9,565 bases of DNA from Pseudomonadota bacterium. Lineage in GTDB: Bacteria > Pseudomonadota > Gammaproteobacteria > Xanthomonadales > Xanthomonadaceae. The stretch is from contig JAEWGI010000075.1 of the NCBI GenBank assembly GCA_023388355.1, forward strand, positions 1 to 9,565, written 5' to 3'. The notes under the pieces are model-generated. The model saw only the letters and a list, made by a program, of their open reading frames with translations, had not been told where the DNA came from and searched no databases. A program made the position numbers and the translations under genes. Each line of letters starts with the position of its first letter. Positions within the stretch are counted from its first letter, which is position 1. Positions 7,747 through 9,565 of the stretch are shown in pieces.

Positions 7747-7881
7747 CACTATAACCGTTACCGATATTACGAGCCATATAGTGCAAGATATGTGAGTAAA
7801 GACCCGATTGGGTTAGAGGGGGGAATGAATACTTCTGCTTATGTAAGTGATCCAACCCAATGGGTTGATCCGATGGGGTTA
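7747..7881 (+). repeat. RHS-core direct repeat, copy 2 (orphan)
   Basis: Second copy of the 135-bp core end, 2116 bp downstream of the one in rhs and in the same direction. It encodes HYNRYRYYEP through DPIGL and the final DPMGL box. About 118 of 135 bases agree with copy 1 by eye, and most differences are silent or lie at the two edges. Confidence 0.9.
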
Positions 7882-8282
7882 ACTGAATGGACTGGTTCAA
7901 GTTATCAAGTTAGTGTTCTTGCCGGAACAGGAATTAAATATGATTTAAGATCCCAATGCCTAAATAATGAAAGAGGTGTCGCATCAATAGTTGTTGGTAG
8001 TGGCTCATATGGGCGGGGGCACTTTAGGAGCGGCAGGAAGTAGATCAGTAACTTTTCATGACCCATATGATGGTGTTTATAAAGACGCATTGAATGGTGG
8101 GTGGGGAGATGTAAGTGCTAGTGTTGTATTATTTAGAGGTATAGGTTTTGGTAAAACTGGTTTAGGTGAAGCATCTAGTGATGGCTTAATGTCGACATAT
8201 GATAGAGGAGTCGCTGCTAGTGCTGGAGTTTCAAGTGGACATGTTATACCTAGTTTATCTAGCTATAAGGTTGAAGCTTGTT

Positions 8283-8313
8283 TTACAAATGACCCACGTG
8301 GGCCCATTTGTAA
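8283..8313. repeat. Inverted repeat inside the CT2 coding region
   Basis: TTACAAATG at 8283-8291 pairs perfectly with CATTTGTAA at 8305-8313. The palindrome CCCACGTGGG sits between them, offset by a 1x2 internal loop. The result is a hairpin of about 12 base pairs with a four-base loop. It overlaps the codons for the cysteine-rich segment. No T-run follows, so it is not a classic terminator. Confidence 0.6.
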
Positions 8314-8485
8314 TGGTCGAAATGGTAGATGTGAAAAAAGTGTACCTAAACCAAAGCCTCGATCATATATCGATCCCAAAACCATTCCTGAGTATGATCC
8401 TCGCTCTCATGCACATATTCCGCCAAATAATGTCAACATTAATGACATTTTTAACAAAATGAGTTTTTAAGAGGTTATGTACAAA

Positions 8486-9364
8486 ATGCTGAAAAAGAAA
8501 TTATTGGTGAGTCTAGCTGTAAGTATATGTATTACTGCTTGTAATGCTTCAAATACATCATCTGATTTAAATATGACATTTGAACAAGCTGAGCAGTTAA
8601 GATCACAAGCAGAAGCTGCACCATCAAACTCTGATGAAAAGAAAGAATATTATAAAAGACTCGAACCTATTTATGAAAACTTGGCAAAAGAGGGTAATAG
8701 TGATGCTCAACTAATATTGGCAGATATTTATTTTAAAGCGCTGAGTGGAACTTATGATACTAAAAAATCATTTGAGTGGACAAAAAAATCGGCAGATAAT
8801 GGAAATGTCTCCGCTATGTATAATACTGGTTTTAAGTACTACACTGGAACTGGAGTTCAAAAAAGTATAGAAAATGCAAAAAAATATTATCTTAAAGCTG
8901 CTAAGTTGAATGATGTTGATGCAATGGGCTCTATAGGCTCTATTTATATTGAAGAAGGAAATATTGAAGAAGGGTTAAATTATTTAAAAAGTGCAGCCGA
9001 AAAAAATGATGCTCTTTCATTATTTGAGTTAGGGTTGATATATTGCGAAGGTGTGGTTGTTAAACAAGACTATAAAATTTGTAATAATTACTGGGAAAAA
9101 TCTGCATCATTAAATAATGCTGAGGCTGCTTTAAATTTGGGTATTAATTTGATAAATAGTAATGGTATCACTAAAGATGTGGATCGAGCTATTAAGTATT
9201 TTGAATTAGCTAGTAAAATGAGTAAAGGACAAGCATCTTATAACTTAGGGGTCATATATTCATCTCCAGATTATAATAAGTTAAATGAAAGTTTATCTCA
9301 ATTTTACTTTAATAAAGCATATGAGCAAGGCATCTCAAGTGCTAAAGAAAAGATAAAACAGTAA
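8486..9364 (+). CDS. Sel1-repeat lipoprotein, probable CT2 immunity protein
   Basis: A 292-residue protein. I prefer ATG 8486 to ATG 8477 because the AAGAGG at 8469-8474 is only two bases from 8477 but eleven from 8486. The N-terminus is a lipoprotein signal: MLKKKLLVSLAVSICITAC, with lipobox ITAC and acylated C19. Residue 20 is asparagine rather than aspartate, so outer-membrane sorting is expected. Residues 67-281 hold about six Sel1-like repeats, with the consensus A..Y.LG.IY at each start and KA..YF.KAA at each end. Examples are VSAMYNTGFKYYTGTGVQKS and ALSLFELGLIYCEGVVVKQD. The gene begins 15 bp after the CT2 stop. Its Shine-Dalgarno overlaps the end of CT2, so the two form a toxin-immunity pair. 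It remains intact although CT2 is frameshifted, perhaps because it still protects against siblings that fire CT2. The match to CT2 is inferred from position. Confidence 0.9.
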   Translation: MLKKKLLVSLAVSICITACNASNTSSDLNMTFEQAEQLRSQAEAAPSNSDEKKEYYKRLEPIYENLAKEGNSDAQLILADIYFKALSGTYDTKKSFEWTKKSADNGNVSAMYNTGFKYYTGTGVQKSIENAKKYYLKAAKLNDVDAMGSIGSIYIEEGNIEEGLNYLKSAAEKNDALSLFELGLIYCEGVVVKQDYKICNNYWEKSASLNNAEAALNLGINLINSNGITKDVDRAIKYFELASKMSKGQASYNLGVIYSSPDYNKLNESLSQFYFNKAYEQGISSAKEKIKQ

Positions 9365-9407
9365 GTATTCAAATAATTTTCTGTAATTTATAAGAGATAG
9401 CATAATA

Positions 9408-9565
9408 ATGCTCAAAAATAAAGTTCTGTTTATTTCCGCTATAAGCATTGTTATATGTAGCTTAATTGCTTGTACAAATTTGAATAAACAGGACAAGTTC
9501 CCTACGCTCGAGGAAGAGTGTAAATTAGCAGGAAGTAGTAGTAAGCAGTGTGAAATTCTTAATTT
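9408..9565 (+). CDS. Lipoprotein, N-terminal part (runs off the window)
   Basis: ATG 9408 follows an AAGAGA ribosome-binding site at 9392-9397 and opens a frame of 52 codons to the window edge. It begins with a lipoprotein signal, MLKNKVLFISAISIVICSLI then AC, with lipobox LIAC and acylated C22. The leader resembles that of the gene before it (MLK.K.L at the start, SI.I in the middle, AC at the lipobox), which suggests a related or duplicated exported protein. The visible mature part (LEEECKLAGSSSKQCEIL) has cysteines but no clear Sel1 repeat yet. It starts 43 bp after the previous stop in the same direction, so it is probably in the same operon. It may be a further immunity gene of the array; this cannot be settled from 52 residues. 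Confidence 0.75.
   Translation, partial: MLKNKVLFISAISIVICSLIACTNLNKQDKFPTLEEECKLAGSSSKQCEILN

Larger units (their letters stand above)
7747..8470 (+). pseudogene. Orphan Rhs tip: RHS-core end plus frameshifted toxin domain CT2
   Basis: This fragment starts abruptly with the RHS core end and continues from 7882 into a toxin tip unlike CT1 at DNA level. It has no proper start of its own; the upstream ATG at 7642 lies in antisense transposase DNA. The frame from the core (TEWTGSSYQVSVLAGTGIKY onward) stops at 8041-8043, while the rest of the domain continues one frame over and ends at TAA 8468-8470. The switch must lie between 7991 and 8040, because a stop at 7988-7990 closes the second frame upstream. 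One extra base in the G-rich run GGGCGGGGG at 8011-8019 explains it. The repaired domain would be about 195 residues, glycine- and serine-rich (SASVVLFRGIGFGKTGLG, GVAASAGVSSG), with a cysteine cluster (VEACFTNDPRGPICNGRNGR, then C) and a proline-rich tail. I do not recognise the family. It is followed by its probable immunity gene. Confidence 0.85.

Noticed and set aside
7439..7900. A 153-codon minus-strand ORF that reads as one protein ending in transposase sequence
   Set aside because: Only the last 100 codons are transposase. The first part is the reverse strand of the RHS core repeat; the same antisense frame is open at the other copy (5590-5850) simply because the DNA is the same.
7642..8043. 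ATG 7642 as a true start for the orphan Rhs tip
   Set aside because: The first 35 codons are antisense to the transposase and show no protein character. The tip is better described as a headless fragment.
8199..8462. An 87-codon plus-strand ORF in CT2
   Set aside because: It overlaps the CT2 frame, which has the conserved cysteine pattern and ends next to the immunity gene. The alternative frame has no recognisable features.

Overview
The window looks like a type VI secretion (T6SS) effector island from a gammaproteobacterium, most probably Acinetobacter or a close relative. That assignment rests on the style of the VgrG and Rhs proteins, the AT-rich accessory genes and an IS30-type transposase fragment. 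It is inference from sequence character, not a database match. All genes read left to right except the transposase fragment.

Layout: (1) 2-1543, the 3' part of a vgrG spike gene, cut by the window edge, encoding the DUF2345 region, a transthyretin-like domain and a tail with a duplicated 20-residue motif. (2) 1584-6266, a complete 1560-residue Rhs effector with a helical N-terminal region without a visible PAAR domain, a long YD-repeat shell, an RHS-core autoprotease motif with two DPxGL boxes, and a 166-residue glycine-rich C-terminal toxin (CT1) that I do not recognise. (3) 6271-7285, two overlapping AT-rich genes: a 97-residue protein with two membrane segments and an exported Sel1-repeat protein. 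These are the likely immunity genes for CT1. (4) 7286-7746, a damaged zone: a short interrupted ORF followed by the last 100 codons of an IS30-family transposase on the minus strand. (5) 7747-8470, an orphan Rhs tip: a 135-bp copy of the end of the RHS core fused to a second glycine-rich toxin (CT2), which is broken by a frameshift. (6) 8486-9364, a Sel1-repeat lipoprotein, the probable CT2 immunity protein. (7) 9408 to the window end, the start of another lipoprotein gene.

Working model: VgrG carries the Rhs shell, which encloses and releases CT1 into a target cell. The two genes after rhs protect the producer. The orphan CT2 with its immunity gene is a displaced or reserve toxin cassette, which the near-identical core DNA could swap into the main rhs gene. 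The IS30 remnant sits exactly at the 5' edge of that cassette, so it probably took part in the rearrangement. All likely immunity proteins are exported or membrane-bound, and CT1 and CT2 share a small cysteine signature. Together these suggest that both toxins act in the envelope or periplasm. The least described part of the window is this pair of related, glycine-rich, cysteine-containing Rhs tips matched to exported Sel1-repeat proteins.
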